A DNA stretch of 64,000 bases from Euglena gracilis (lineage: Eukaryota > Euglenida > Euglenophyceae > Euglenales), in the NCBI GenBank assembly GCA_039621445.1, contig CP154956.1, forward strand, positions 75,616,192-75,680,191, read 5' to 3'. The stretch's first letter is position 1. Every line of letters starts with the position of its first letter. The position numbers were made by a program, and so were the translations under genes. The notes under the pieces are model-generated. The model was not told the origin of the DNA. It ran no database searches and saw only the letters and a program-made list of their open reading frames with translations. This document shows, one piece after another, positions 21,621 through 34,791 of the stretch.

Positions 21621-24600
21621 TTGGTCCGCCGACCCATTGACTTTGGGTCAAAACCGGGTCAAAAAAGTCGAAAAAAATCGAAAAAATTTTTTTTGCCCGA
21701 AACGATGTTTTTTGGCCTCCCGGACCCGGAAAAACTGTTTTTGTGCCGAAAACGAGCGATTTTCGACCCGCCGGCGCCCCGTTTTGGGCCGCCGACCCAT
21801 TGACTTTGGGTCAAAACCGGGTCAAAAAAGTCGAAAAAAATCGAACAATTTTTTTTTGCCCGAAACGATGTTTTTGGGCCTCCCGGACCCAGAGAAACTG
21901 TTTTTGAGCAGAAAACGAGCGTTTTTCGACCCGCCAGCGCCACGTTTTGGTCCGCCGACCCATTGACTTTGGGTCAAAACCGGGTCAAAAAAGTCGAAAA
22001 AAATCGGAAAATTTTTTTTGCCCGAAACGATGTTTTTGGGCCTCCCGGACCCGGAAAAACTGTTTTTGAGCCGAAAACGAGCGTTTTTCGACCCACCGGC
22101 GCCCCGTTTTGGGCCGCCCACCCATTGATTTTGGGTCAAAACCGGGTCAAAAAAGTCGAAAAAAATCGAAAAATTTTTTTTGCCCGAAACGATTTTTTTG
22201 GGCCTCCCGGACCCGGAAAAACTGTTTTTGAGCCGAAAACGAGCGTTTTTCGACCCGCCGGCGCCCCGTTTTGGGCCGCCGACCCATTGACTTTGGGTCA
22301 AATCCGGGTCAAAAAAGTCGAAAAAAATCGAAAATTTTTTTTTTGCCCAAAACGATGTTTTTGGGCCTCCCGGACCCAGAGAAACTGTTTTTGAGCAGAA
22401 AACGAGCGTTTTTCGACCCGCCAGCGCCACGTTTTGGTCCGCCGACCCATTGACTTTGGGTCAAAACCGGGTCAAAAAAGTCGAAAAAAATCGATAAATT
22501 TTTTTTTTGCCCGAAACGATGTTTTTTGGCCTCCCGGACCCAGAAAAACTGTTTTTGAGCCGAAAACGAGCGATTTTCGACCCGCCAGCGCCCCGTTTTC
22601 GACCGCCGCCCCATTGACTTTGGGTCAAAACCGGGTCAAAAAAGTCGAAAAAAATCGAAAATTTTTTTTTGCCCAAAACGATGTTTTTGGGCCTCCCGGA
22701 CCCAGAGAAACTGTTTTTGAGCAGAAAACGAGCGTTTTTCGACCCGCCAGCGCCACGTTTTGGTCCGCCGACCCATTGACTTTGGGTCAAAACCGGGTCA
22801 AAAAAGTCGAAAAAAATCGAAAAACTTTTTTGCCCGAAACGATGTTTTTTGGCCTCCCGGACCCGGAAAAACTGTTTTTGTGCCGAAAACGAGCGATTTT
22901 CGACCCGCCGGCGCCCCGTTTTGGGCCGCCGACCCATTGACTTTGGGTCAAATCCGGGTCAAAAAAGTCGAAAAAAATCGAACAATTTTTTTTTGCCCGA
23001 AACGATGTTTTTGGGCCTCCCGGACCCAGAGAAACTGTTTTTGAGCAGAAAACGAGCGTTTTTCGACCCGCCAGCGCCACGTTTTGGTCCGCCGACCCAT
23101 TGACTTTGGGTCAAAACCGGGTCAAAAAAGTCGAAAAAAATCGGAAAATTTTTTTTTGCCCGAAACGATGTTTTTGGGCCTCCCGGACCCGGAAAAACTG
23201 TTTTTGAGCCGAAAACGAGCGTTTTTCGACCCGCCGGCGCCCCGTTTTGGGCCGCCCACCCATTGATTTTGGGTCAAAACCGGGTCAAAAAAGTCGAAAA
23301 AAATCGAAAAATTTTTTTTTGCCCGAAACGATTTTTTTGGGCCTCCCGGACCCGGAAAAACTGTTTTTGAGCCGAAAACGAGCGTTTTTCGACCCGCCGG
23401 CGCCCCGTTTTGGGCCGCCGACCCATTGACTTTGGGTCAAATCCGGGTCAAAAAAGTCGAAAAAAATCGAAAATTTTTTTTTTGCCCAAAACGATGTTTT
23501 TGGGCCTCCCGGACCCAGAGAAACTGTTTTTGAGCAGAAAACGAGCGTTTTTCGACCCGCCAGCGCCACGTTTTGGTCCGCCGACCCATTGACTTTGGGT
23601 CAAAACCGGGTCAAAAAAGTCGAAAAAAATCGATAAATTTTTTTTTTGCCCGAAACGATGTTTTTTGGCCTCCCGGACCCAGAAAAACTGTTTTTGAGCC
23701 GAAAACGAGCGATTTTCGACCCGCCAGCGCCCCGTTTTCGACCGCCGCCCCATTGACTTTGGGTCAAAACCGGGTCAAAAAAGTCGAAAAAAATCGAAAA
23801 TTTTTTTTTGCCCAAAACGATGTTTTTGGGCCTCCCGGACCCAGAGAAACTGTTTTTGAGCAGAAAACGAGCGTTTTTCGACCCGCCAGCGCCACGTTTT
23901 GGTCCGCCGACCCATTGACTTTGGGTCAAAACCGGGTCAAAAAAGTCGAAAAAAATCGAAAAATTTTTTTTTGCCCGAAACGATGTTTTTTGGCCTCCCG
24001 GACCCAGAAAAACTGTTTTTGAGCCGAAAACGAGCGTTTTTCGACCCGCCAGCGCCCCGTTTTCGACCGCCGACCCATTGACTTTGGGTCAAAACCGGGT
24101 CAAAAAAGTCGAAAAAAATCGAAAATTTTTTTTTTGCCCAAAACGATGTTTTTGGGCCTCCCGGACCCAGAAAAACTGTTTTTGAGCCGAAAACGAGCGT
24201 TTTTCGACCCGCCAGCGCCCCGTTTTGGGCCGCCGACCGATTGACTTTGGGTCAAAACCGGGTCGAAAAAGTCGAAAAAAATCGAAAAATTTTTTTTTGC
24301 CCGAAACGATGTTTTTTGGCCTCCCGGACCCAGAAAAACTGTTTTTGAGCCGAAAACGAGCGTTTTTCGACCCGCCAGCGCCCCGTTTTGGACCGCCGAC
24401 CCATTGACTTTGGGTCAAAACCGGTCGAAAAAGTCGAAAAAAATCGAAAAAATTTTTTTTGCCCGAAACGATGTTTTTTGGCCTCCCGGACCCAGAAAAA
24501 CTGTTTTTGAGCCGAAAACGAGCGATTTTCGACCCGCCAGCGCCACGTTTTGGGCCGCCGACCCATTGACTTTGGGTCAAAACCGGGTCAAAAAAGTCGA

Positions 24601-25040
24601 AAAAAATCGAAAAATTTTTTTTTGCCCAAAACGATGTTTTTGGGCCTCCCGGACCCAGAGAAACTGTTTTTGAGCCGAAAACGAGCGTTTTTCGACCCGC
24701 CAGCGCCACGTTTTGGTCCGCCGACCCATTGACTTTGGGTCAAAACCGGGTCGAAAAAATAAAAAAAAAAAATTTTTTCGAAAAACATCCATTTTTTTTT
24801 TGCCCGAAACGATGTTTTTTGGCCTCCCGGACCCAGAAAAACTGTTTTTGAGCCGAAAACGAGCGATTTTCGACCCGCCAGCGCCCCGTTTTGGACCGCC
24901 GACCCATTGACTTTGGGTCAAAACCGGGTCAAAAAAGTCGAAAAAAATCGAAAATTTTTTTTTGCCCAAAACGATGTTTTTGGGCCTCCCGGACCCAGAA
25001 AAACTGTTTTTGAGCCGAAAACGAGCGTTTTTCGACCCGC
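21621..25040 (+). repeat. Higher-order repeat of about 1139 bp in the satellite
   Basis: The same subtype order returns after 1139 bp (seven monomers minus two bases). The rare variant TCGATAAATT occurs at 22491 and 23630, and the subtype starting at 22271 returns at 23410. A weaker echo continues at 23899. Confidence 0.75.
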
Positions 25041-27109
25041 CAGCGCCCCGTTTTGGGCCGCCGACCCATTGACTTTGGGTCAAAACCGGGTCGAAAAAGT
25101 CGAAAAAAATCGAAAAAAATTTTTTTTGCCCGAAACGATGTTTTTTGGCCTCCCGGACCCAGAAAAACTGTTTTTGAGCCGAAAACGAGCGTTTTTCGAC
25201 CCGCCAGCGCCCCGTTTTGGACCGCCGACCCATTGACTTTGGGTCAAAACCGGTCGAAAAAGTCGAAAAAAATCGAAAAAATTTTTTTTTGCCCGAAACG
25301 ATGTTTTTTGGCCTCCCGGACCCAGAAAAACTGTTTTTGAGCCGAAAACGAGCGTTTTTCGACCCGCCAGCGCCACGTTTTGGGCCGCCGACCCATTGAC
25401 TTTGGGTCAAAACCGGGTCAAAAAAGTCGAAAAAAATCGAAAATTTTTTTTTGCCCAAAACGATGTTTTTTGGCCTCCCGGACCCAGAAAAACTGTTTTT
25501 GAGCCGAAAACGAGCGTTTTTCGACCCGCCAGCGCCCCGTTTTGGTCCGCCGACCCATTGACTTTGGGTCAAAACCGGGTCAAAAAAGTCGAAAAAAATC
25601 GAAAAAAATTTTTTTTGCCCGAAACGATGTTTTTTGGCCTCCCGGACCCAGAAAAACTGTTTTTGAGCCGAAAACGAGCGTTTTTCGACCCGCCAGCGCC
25701 CCGTTTTGGGCCGCCGACCCATTGACTTTGGGTCAAAACCGGGTCGAAAAAGTCGAAAAAAATCGAAAATTTTTTTTTGCCCAAAACGATGTTTTTTGGC
25801 CTCCCGGACCCAGAAAAACTGTTTTTGAGCCGAAAACGAGCGTTTTTCGACCCGCCAGCGCCCCGTTTTGGGCCGCCGACCGATTGACTTTGGGTCAAAA
25901 CCGGGTCGAAAAAGTCGAAAAAAATCGAAAAAATTTTTTTGCCCGAAACGATGTTTTTTGGCCTCCCGGACCCAGAAAAACTGTTTTTGAGCCGAAAACG
26001 AGCGTTTTTCGACCCGCCAGCGCCCCGTTTTGGGCCGCCGACCCATTGACTTTGGGTCAAAACCGGGTCGAAAAAGTCGAAAAAAATCGAAAATTTTTTT
26101 TTGCCCAAAACGATGTTTTTTGGCCTCCCGGACCCAGAAAAACTGTTTTTGAGCCGAAAACGAGCGTTTTTCGACCCGCCAGCGCCCCGTTTTGGGCCGC
26201 CGACCCATTGACTTTGGGTCAAAACCGGGTCAAAAAAGTCGAAAAAAATCGGAAAAATTTTTTTTGCCCGAAACGATGTTTTTTGGCCTCCCGGACCCGG
26301 AAAAACTGTTTTTGAGCCGAAAACGAGCGTTTTTCGACCCGCCAGCGCCCCGTTTTGGGCCGCCGACCCATTGACTTTGGGTCAAAACCGGGTCAAAAAA
26401 GTCGAAAAAAATCGAAAAAGTTTTTTTTTATCCAAAAACGATGTTTTTTGGCCTCCCGGACCCAGAGAAACTGTTTTTGAGCCGAAAACGAGCGTTTTTC
26501 GACCCGCCAGCGCCCCGTTTTGGGCCGCCGACCCATTGACTTTGGGTCAAAACCGGGTCAAAAAAGTCGAAAAAAATCGAAAAAATTTTTTTTTGCCCAA
26601 AACGATGTTTTTGGCCTCCCGGACAAAAAAAGAAAAAACTGTTTTTGAGCCGAGAACGAGCGTTTTCGACCCGCCGGCGCCCCGTTTTGGACCGCCGACC
26701 CATTGACTTTGGGTCAAAACCGGGTCAAAAAGTCGAAAAAAACCGAAAGATTTTTTTTTGCCCAAAACGATGTTTTTTGGCCTCCCGAAACCAAAAAAAC
26801 TGTTTTTGAGCCGAAAACGAGCGTTTTTCGACCCGCCAGCGCCCCGTTTTGGGCCGCCGATCCATTGACTTTGGGTCAAAACCGGGTCAAAAAAGTCGAA
26901 AAAAATCGAAAAAAATTTTTTTGCCCGAAACGATGTTTTTTGGCCTCCCGGCACCATAAAAAATTGTTTTTCAGCCGAAAACGAGCGTTTTTCGACCCGC
27001 CAGCGCCACGTTTTGGGCCGCCGACCCATTGACTTTGGGTCAAAACCGAGTCAAAAAAGTCGAAAAAAATCGAAAAAATTTTTTTTGCCCGAAACGATGT
27101 TTTTTGGCC

Positions 27110-28200
27110 TTGGACCGTTTTAGCGTTTTTTTCGACCCGCATTCGCGATTTTCGCGAAAAACGCGTTTTTCAGCGTTTTGGGCCGCGTTCGACGACTTTT
27201 TCCCAAAACGTTTTTTTTTTTTTTGGCCTTTTTTTCGACCGAGTGCAAATCCTTCTTTTCTCGCGAAACGATGTTTTAGCCCGTCGAAAAAAGTCGAAAA
27301 AAATCGAAACGAGCGATGTCCGACCCATTGACTTTTCAAAACCGTCAAAAAGTCGAAAAAATCGAAAAAAATTTTGCCGCGCGATGTTTGAGCGTTTTCG
27401 CGGCGACCAATTGTTTGGGTCCGGGTCGTCGCGCATTTTTGCCCGAACGATGGCCTCCCGGAAAACGTCGAAGCGTTCGCCCCGACCGGGGTCAAAACTT
27501 TTTTGCCAAACGTGGGCCTCCCGGACCCCTGTTTTGCCTCCCGTTTGCGTCGACGCAGCCCACGATTGGGGTCAAAACCGGGTCAAAAAAGTTGAAAAAA
27601 TCGAAAAATTTTTTGCCCGTCGTGTTGTTTTTGAGCCGAAAACGACCGTTTTTCGACCCGCCAGCGCCCGCGGGGCCGCCGACCCATTGACTTTGGGTCA
27701 AAACCGGGTCAAAAAAGTCGAAAAAAATCGAAAACGATGTTTTTGGCCCGTGTTGCCGAGCGTTTTCGCGACCCGTTTGGGTTTCAAAAAAGTTCGAAAA
27801 ATTTTTTGCTGGAAACGATGTTTTCCTTTGTTCGTTTTTGGCCGCCGCGCCGTTTTGGGTTTTTGTGGGGGTGGTCGAAAAAATTTTTTTTGCCCGATGT
27901 TTGTTTTTTGGTCCCGGACTGTTTGTTTTTGCGAGCGTTTTTGCGCCGCCAGCGCCCGTTTTGGGGGGTTTTGGGTGGAAAAAGTCGCTCGAAATTTTTT
28001 TTGCCCGAAACGATGTTTTTGGCCTCCCGGACCCAGAAAAAACTGTTTTTGAGCCGAAAACGAGCGTTTTCGACCCGCACGCGCCCGGTTTTGTGCCGCC
28101 AATCCATTGACTTTCTGTTAAAACGGAGTCAAAAAAGTCTAAAAAAAATCTAAATTTTTTTTGCCCGAATACGATGTTTTTTTGGCCTCCCGGACCCAGA
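27110..28200 (+). repeat. Scrambled satellite segment
   Basis: Satellite words are present but shortened, out of register and missing pieces; monomers shrink and the 163-bp period is lost. Either strong decay or low consensus accuracy of the assembly could give this. Confidence 0.7.
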
Positions 28201-28244
28201 GTTTTTCGAAAACGACGTTTTTCGACGAGGAGAAAAAAGGGTCG

Positions 28245-28275
<31 letters not shown>

Positions 28276-28625
28276 GTTTTTGAGCCGAAAACGAGCGTTT
28301 TTCGACCCGCCGGCGCCCCGTTTTGGGCCGCCGACCCATTGACTTTGGGTCAAAATCCGGGTCAAAAAAGTCGAAAAAAAATCGAACAATTTTTTTGCCC
28401 AAAACGATGTTTTTGGGGCCTCCCGGACCCGGAAAAAACTGTTTTTGAGCAGAAAACGAGCGTTTTTCGACCCGCCAGCGCCCCGTTTTGGTCCGCCGAC
28501 CCATTGACTTTGTGTCAAAACCGAGTCAAAAAAGTCGAAAAAAAAAAATCGGAAATTTTTTTTTTGCCCGAACCGATGTTTTGGGCATCCGGAAACGAAA
28601 AAAAAGGAAAAAAAAAAGAAAATAA

Positions 28626-28665
<40 letters not shown>

Positions 28666-31600
28666 GTTTTGAGCCGAAAACGAGCGTTTTTCGACCCGGC
28701 CGCGCCCCGTTTTGGGCCGCCCACCCCTTTGATTTGGGTCAAAACCGGGTCAAAAAAAGTCGAAAAAAATCGAAAACATTTTTTTTTTTTGCCGCGACGA
28801 TTTTTTTTGGGCTCCCGGACCCGGAAAAACTGTTTTGAGCCGAAAACGAGCGTTTTTCGACCCGCCGGCGCCCCGTTTTGGGCCGCCGACCCATTGACTT
28901 TGGGTCAAATCCGGGTCAAAAAAGTCGAAAAAAATCGAAATTTTTTTTTTTGCCCAAAACGATGTTTTTGGGCCTCCCGGACCCAGAAAAACTGTTTTTG
29001 AGCAGAAAACGAGCGTTTTTCGACCCGCCAGCGCCACGTTTTGGTCCGCCGACCCATTGACTTTGGGTCAAAACCGGGTCGAAAAAGTCGAAAAAAATCG
29101 AAAAAATTTTTTTTGCCCGAAACGATGTTTTTTGGCCTCCCGGACCCAGAAAAACTGTTTTTGAGCCGAAAACGAGCGATTTTCGACCCGCCAGCGCCCC
29201 GTTTTCGACCGCCGCCCCATTGACTTTGGGTCAAAACCGGGTCAAAAAAGTCGAAAAAAATCGAAAATTTTTTTTTTGCCCAAAACGATGTTTTTGGGCC
29301 TCCCGGACCCAGAGAAACTGTTTTTGAGCAGAAAACGAGCGTTTTTCGACCCGCCAGCGCCACGTTTTGGTCCGCCGACCCATTGACTTTGGGTCAAAAC
29401 CGGGTCGGAAAAGTTGGAAAAAAGCGAAAGAATTTTGTTGGCCCGAAACGATGTTTTTTGGCCTCCCGGACCCAGAAAAACTGTTTTTGAGCCGAAAACG
29501 AGCGATTTTCGACCCGCCAGCGCCCCGTTTTCGACCGCCGCCCCATTGACTTTGGGTCAAAACCGGGTCAAAAAAGTCGAAAAAAATCGAAAATTTTTTT
29601 TTGCCCAAAACGATGTTTTTGGGCCTCCCGGACCCAGAAAAACTGTTTTTGAGCCGAAAACGAGCGTTTTTCGACCCGCCAGCGCCCCGTTTTGGGCCGC
29701 CGACCGATTGACTTTGGGTCAAAACCGGGTCGAAAAAGTCGAAAAAAAAACGAAAAAATTTTTTTTGCCCGAAACGATAGTTGTTGGCCTCCCGGACCCA
29801 GAAAAACTGTTTTTGAGCCGAAAACGAGCGTTTTTCGACCCGCCAGCGCCCCGTTTTGGACCGCCGACCCATTGACTTTGGGTCAAAACCGGTCGAAAAA
29901 GTCGAAAAAAATCGATAAATTTTTTTTGCCCGAAACGATGTTTTTTGGCCTCCCGGACCCAGAAAAACTGTTTTTGAGCCGAAAACGAGCGATTTTCGAC
30001 CCGCCAGCGCCCCGTTTTCGACCGCCGCCCCATTGACTTTGGGTCAAAACCGGTCGAAAAAGTCGAAAAAAATCGAAAAATTTTTTTTTGCCCAAAACGA
30101 TGTTTTTGGGCCTCCCGGACCCAGAAAAACTGTTTTTGAGCCGAAAACGAGCGTTTTTCGACCCGCCAGCGCCACGTTTTGGTCCGCCGACCCATTGACT
30201 TTGGGTCAAAACCGGGTCAAAAAAGTCGAAAAAAATCGAAAAATTTTTTTTTGCCCGAAACGATGTTTTTTGGCCTCCCGGACCCAGAAAAACTGTTTTT
30301 GAGCCGAAAACGAGCGATTTTCGACCCGCCAGCGCCACGTTTTGGGCCGCCGACCCATTGACTTTGGGTCAAAACCGGGTCAAAAAAGTCGAAAAAAATC
30401 GAAAAAATTTTTTTTGCCCAAAACGATGTTTTTGGGCCTCCCGGACCCAGAGAAACTGTTTTTGAGCAGAAAACGAGCGTTTTTCGACCCGCCAGCGCCA
30501 CGTTTTGGTCCGCCGACCCATTGACTTTGGGTCAAAACCGGGTCAAAAAAGTCGAAAAAAATCGAAAAATTTTTTTTTGCCCGAAACGATGTTTTTTGGC
30601 CTCCCGGACCCGGAAAAACTGTTTTTGTGCCGAAAACGAGCGTTTTTCGACCCGCCGGCGCCCCGTTTTGGGCCGCCGACCCATTGACTTTGGGTCAAAA
30701 CCGGGTCAAAAAAGTCGAAAAAAATCGAACAATTTTTTTTTGCCCGAAACGATGTTTTTGGGCCTCCCGGACCCAGAGAAACTGTTTTTGAGCAGAAAAC
30801 GAGCGTTTTTCGACCCGCCACGTTTTGGACCGCCGACCCATTGACTTTGGGTCAAAACCGGGTCGAAAAGTCCGAAAAAAATGGAAATTTTTTTTTTTTT
30901 TTTTTTTGTTTTTTGCCTCGAAACGATGTTTTGGGCCTTCCGGACCCCAGAAAAGACCCGGAAAAAAAAAAAAAGAAAAGGAAAAAAAAAAGAGAAAAAA
31001 GGAAAAAAAAAAACTGTTTTTGAGCCGAAAACGAGCGTTTTTCGACCCGCCAGCGCCCCGTTTTGGGCCGCCGCCCACCCATTGATTTTGGGTCAAAACC
31101 GGGTCAAAAAGTCGAAAAAACGAAACATTTTTTTTTTTGCCCGAACCGATTCTTTTTGGGCCTCACGGACCCGGAAAAAAAGAAAAAAAAAAAAAAAAAA
31201 AAAAGGAAAAAAAAACTGTTTTGAAGCCGAAAACGGGCGTTTTTCGACCCGCCGGCGCCCCGTTTTGGGCCGCCGACCCATTGACTTTGGGTCAAAACCG
31301 GGTCAAAAAAGTCGAAAAAAATCGAAAATTTTTTTTTTGCCCAAAACGATGTTTTTTGGCCTCCCGGACCCAGAAAAACTGTTTTTGAGCAGAAAACGAG
31401 CGTTTTTCGACCCGCCAGCGCCACGTTTTGGTCCGCCGACCCATTGACTTTGGGTCAAAACCGGGTCGAAAAAGTCGAAAAAAATCTAAAAAAATTTTTT
31501 GCCCAAAACGATGTTTTTTGGCCTCCCAAACCCAAAAAAAAAAAACTGTTTTTGAGCCGAAAACGAGCGTTTTTCGACCCGCCAGCGCCCCGTTTGGGGC

Positions 31601-33394
31601 CGCCGCGCCATTGACTTTGGGTCAAAACCGGGTCAAAAAAGTCGAAAAAAATCGAAAATTTTTTTTTGCCCAAAACGATGTTTTTGGGCCTCCCGGACCC
31701 AGAGAAACTGTTTTTGAGCCGAAAACGAGCGTTTTTCGACCCGCCAGCGCTCAGTTTTGGGACGCCGACCCATTGACTTTGGGTCAAAACCGGGTCAAAA
31801 AGTCGAAAAAAATCGAAAATTTTTTTTTTGCCCGAAACGATGTTTTTTGGCCTCCCGGACCCAGAAAAACTGTTTTTGAGCCGAAAACGAGCGATTTTCG
31901 ACCCGCCAGCGCCACGTTTTCCACCTCCCACCAATGACTTTTGGTCAAAACCGGGTAAAAAAAGTCGAAAAAAATCGAAAATTTTTTTTTGCCCAAAACG
32001 ATGTTTTTGGGCCTCCCGGACCCAGAAAAACTGTTTTTGAGCCGAAAACGAGCGTTTTTCGACCCGCCAGCGCCCCGTTTTGGGCCGCCGACCGATTGAC
32101 TTTGGGTCAAAACCGGGTCGAAAAAGTCGAAAAAAATCGAAAAAATTTTTTTTGCCCGAAACGATGTTTTTTGGCCTCCCGGACCCAGAAACACTGTTTT
32201 TGAGCCGAAAACGAGCGTTTTTCGACCCGCCAGCGCCCCGTTTTGGACCGCCGACCCATTGACTTTGGGTCAAAACCGGTCGAAAAAGTCGAAAAAAATC
32301 GAAAAATTTTTTTTTGCCCGAAACGATGTTTTTTGGCCTCCCGGACCCAGAAAAACTGTTTTTGAGCCGAAAACGAGCGATTTTCGACCCGCCAGCGCCC
32401 CGTTTTCGACCGCCGCCCCATTGACTTTGGGTCAAAACCGGTCGAAAAAGTCGAAAAAAATCGAAAAATTTTTTTTTGCCCAAAACGATGTTTTTGGGCC
32501 TCCCGGACCCAGAAAAACTGTTTTTGAGCCGAAAACGAGCGTTTTTCGACCCGCCAGCGCCACGTTTTGGTCCGCCGACCCATTGACTTTGGGTCAAAAC
32601 CGGGTCAAAAAAGTCGAAAAAAATCGAAAAATTTTTTTTTGCCCGAAACGATGTTTTTTGGCCTCCCGGACCCAGAAAAACTGTTTTTGAGCCGAAAACG
32701 AGCGATTTTCGACCCTCTAGCGCCCCGTTTTCGACCGCCGCCCCATTGACTTTGGGTCAAAACCGGGTCAAAAAAGTCGAAAAAAATCGAAAATTTTTTT
32801 TTGCCCAAAACGATGTTTTTGGGCCTCCCGGACCCAGAAAAACTGTTTTTGAGCAGAAAACGAGCGTTTTTCGACCCGCCAGCGCCACGTTTTGGTCCGC
32901 CGACCCATTGACTTTGGGTCAAAACCGGGTCAAAAAAGTCGAAAAAAATCGAAAATTTTTTTTTTGCCCGAAACGATGTTTTTTGGCCTCCCGGACCCGG
33001 AAAAACTGTTTTTGTGCCGAAAACGAGCGTTTTTCGACCCGCCGGCGCCCCGTTTTGGGCCGCCGACCCATTGACTTTGGGTCAAATCCGGGTCAAAAAA
33101 GTCGAAAAAAATCGGAAATTTTTTTTTTGCCCGAAACGATGTTTTTGGGCCTCCCGGACCCGGAAAAACTGTTTTTGAGCCGAAAACGAGCGTTTTTCAA
33201 CCCGCCGGCGCCCCGTTTTGGGCCGCCCACCCATTGATTTTGGGTCAAAACCGGGTCAAAAAAGTCGAAAAAAATCGAAAAAATTTTTTTTGCCCGAAAC
33301 GATTTTTTTGGGCCTCCCGGACCCGGAAAAACTGTTTTTGAGCCGAAAATGAGCGTTTTTCGACCCACCACCGCCCGCTTTCTGGTACAAAACC

Positions 33395-33624
33395 CATGGA
33401 TTTCAGGCAAAAGAGCTCCATGGAGTGGGCTGGTATGTATGGAGGGGGGTGGGTACGCGCTTATTAAGAGCTCAGCACTATTCAAAACCTGGTCAAATAA
33501 GGGGGGGGGTCAAAAATTCCTTTAGAAAGAGGGCAAAAAAAAATTTAGGCGCCTTCGGCGCATGAAAAAAAAATTTCCCCGGACCCAAATGCTCAATTAA
33601 GGGGGGGGTCAAATAAAGGGGGGG
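33395..33624 (+). repeat. Right terminal zone of giant element
   Basis: Satellite stops near 33375. There follow GAGCTCCATGGAGT, CGCTTATTAAGAGCTCAGCA, polyG foldback words and GGCGCCTTCGGCGC. The part 33398-33485 reappears inverted at 58661-58745 next to inverted monomers, so it is a conserved end of the element. Confidence 0.75.
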
Positions 33625-34791
33625 TACTTGGACACACAAGGGATTTGCCCCCCAAAACAACTTGGAAACACAAGGGATTTGCCCCTCAAAACGACTTTGA
33701 AACACAAGGGATTTGCCCTCAAAATGACTTGAAAACACAGAGGCCCCGGCAAAATAACTTGGAAGCACAAGGGAATTGCCCCCGGGGATTTTGTTATTTT
33801 GAGGCCCTCGAGCAGCTGAACAACAAAAGGGATTTGCCCCCCGGAACGACTTGGATACACAAGGGATTTGCCCCCCAAAACGACTTGGAAACAAAAGGGA
33901 TTTGTCCCCAAAACGACTTGGAAACACAAGGGACTTTGTTATTTTAGGGCCCTCGAGCAGTTGGACAACAAAAGGGATTTGCCCCCCAAAACGACTTGGA
34001 AACACAAGGGGTTTGCCCCCCCCCAAACGGCTTGGAAACAAAAGGGATTTGTCCCCCAAAACGACTTGGAAACACAAGGGACTTGCCCCGCAAAATGACT
34101 GGGAAACACAAGGGATTATGTTATTTGGGGCCCTCAAACAGTTGAACAACAAAAGGGATTTGCCCCCCAAAACGACTTGGAAACACAAAGGGTTTGCCCC
34201 CCCCCAAACGACTTGGAAACAAAAGGGATTTGTCCCCCAAAACGACTTGGAAACACAAGGGACTTGCCCCGCAAAATGACTGGGAAACACAAGGGATTAT
34301 GTTATTTTGGGGCCCTCGAACAGTTGAACAACAATAGGGATTTGACCCCCAAAACAACTTGGAAACACAAGGGATTTGCCCCCACTTGGAAACACAAGGA
34401 ATTTTGTTATTTTGAGGCCCTTGAGCAGTTGAACAACAAAAGGGATTTGCCCCCCGGAACGACTTGGATACACAAGGGATCTGCCCGCCAAAACGACGTG
34501 GAAACGCAAGCAATTTTGTTATTTTGGGGCCCCTGAACAGTTGAACAACAAAAGGGATTTGCCCCCCAAAAACGACTTGGAAACACAGGGGCCCCCGCAA
34601 AACAACTTGGAAACAGAAGGGATTTGCCCCCAGTGGTTTTGTTACTTTGAAGCCCTCGTGCAGTTGAACAACAAAACGACTTGGAAACACATGGGAATTT
34701 GATATTTTGGGGCCCTCGAGCAGTTGGACAAGAAAAGGGATTTGCCCCCCAAAGCGACGTGGAAACACAAGGGATTTGCCCCCCCTTGGTA

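Larger units (their letters stand above)
20185..33375 (+). repeat. 163-bp satellite array, about 80 monomers
   Basis: Consensus blocks in order: TTGACTTTGGGTCAAAACC, GGTCAAAAAAGTCGAAAAAA, a T-run, GCCCGAAACGATGTTTTTTG, GCCTCCCGGACCCAGAAAAA, CTGTTTTTGAGCCGAAAACG, AGCGTTTTTCGACCCGCCAG, CGCCCCGTTTTGGGCCGCCG. The spacing of 163 bp holds over most of the array. Because 163 is not a multiple of three and stops are rare in the monomer, long frames run on both strands (up to 543 codons at 24577-26208, minus); they are by-products. Variants such as GGTCCGCC versus GGGCCGCC mark monomer subtypes. Confidence 0.95.
19171..33624 (+). mobile_element. Giant TA-flanked foldback element carrying a satellite
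   Basis: TA at 19169-19170 and again at 33625-33626. The flanks CCCAAAAC|TA and TA|CTTGGACACACAAG rejoin to an F unit that exists uninterrupted at about 38804-38828. Left end: a C-run, then CTTTATTTGAGCACACCC. Right end: the complement of a C-run then CTTTATTTGACC, plus GACCCAAATGCTCAATTAAG. The interior holds polyC foldbacks (19171-19425), two copies of a roughly 230-bp unit, and about 13.2 kb of 163-bp satellite. No transposase gene is seen, so it is probably mobilised in trans. Confidence 0.75.

Noticed and set aside
24577-26208. 543-codon minus-strand ORF (and many 60-260-codon ORFs on both strands)
   Set aside because: It lies wholly in the 163-bp satellite. The peptide repeats as the satellite cycles through three frames, and equally long frames exist on the other strand, so it reflects a stop-poor monomer rather than a gene.
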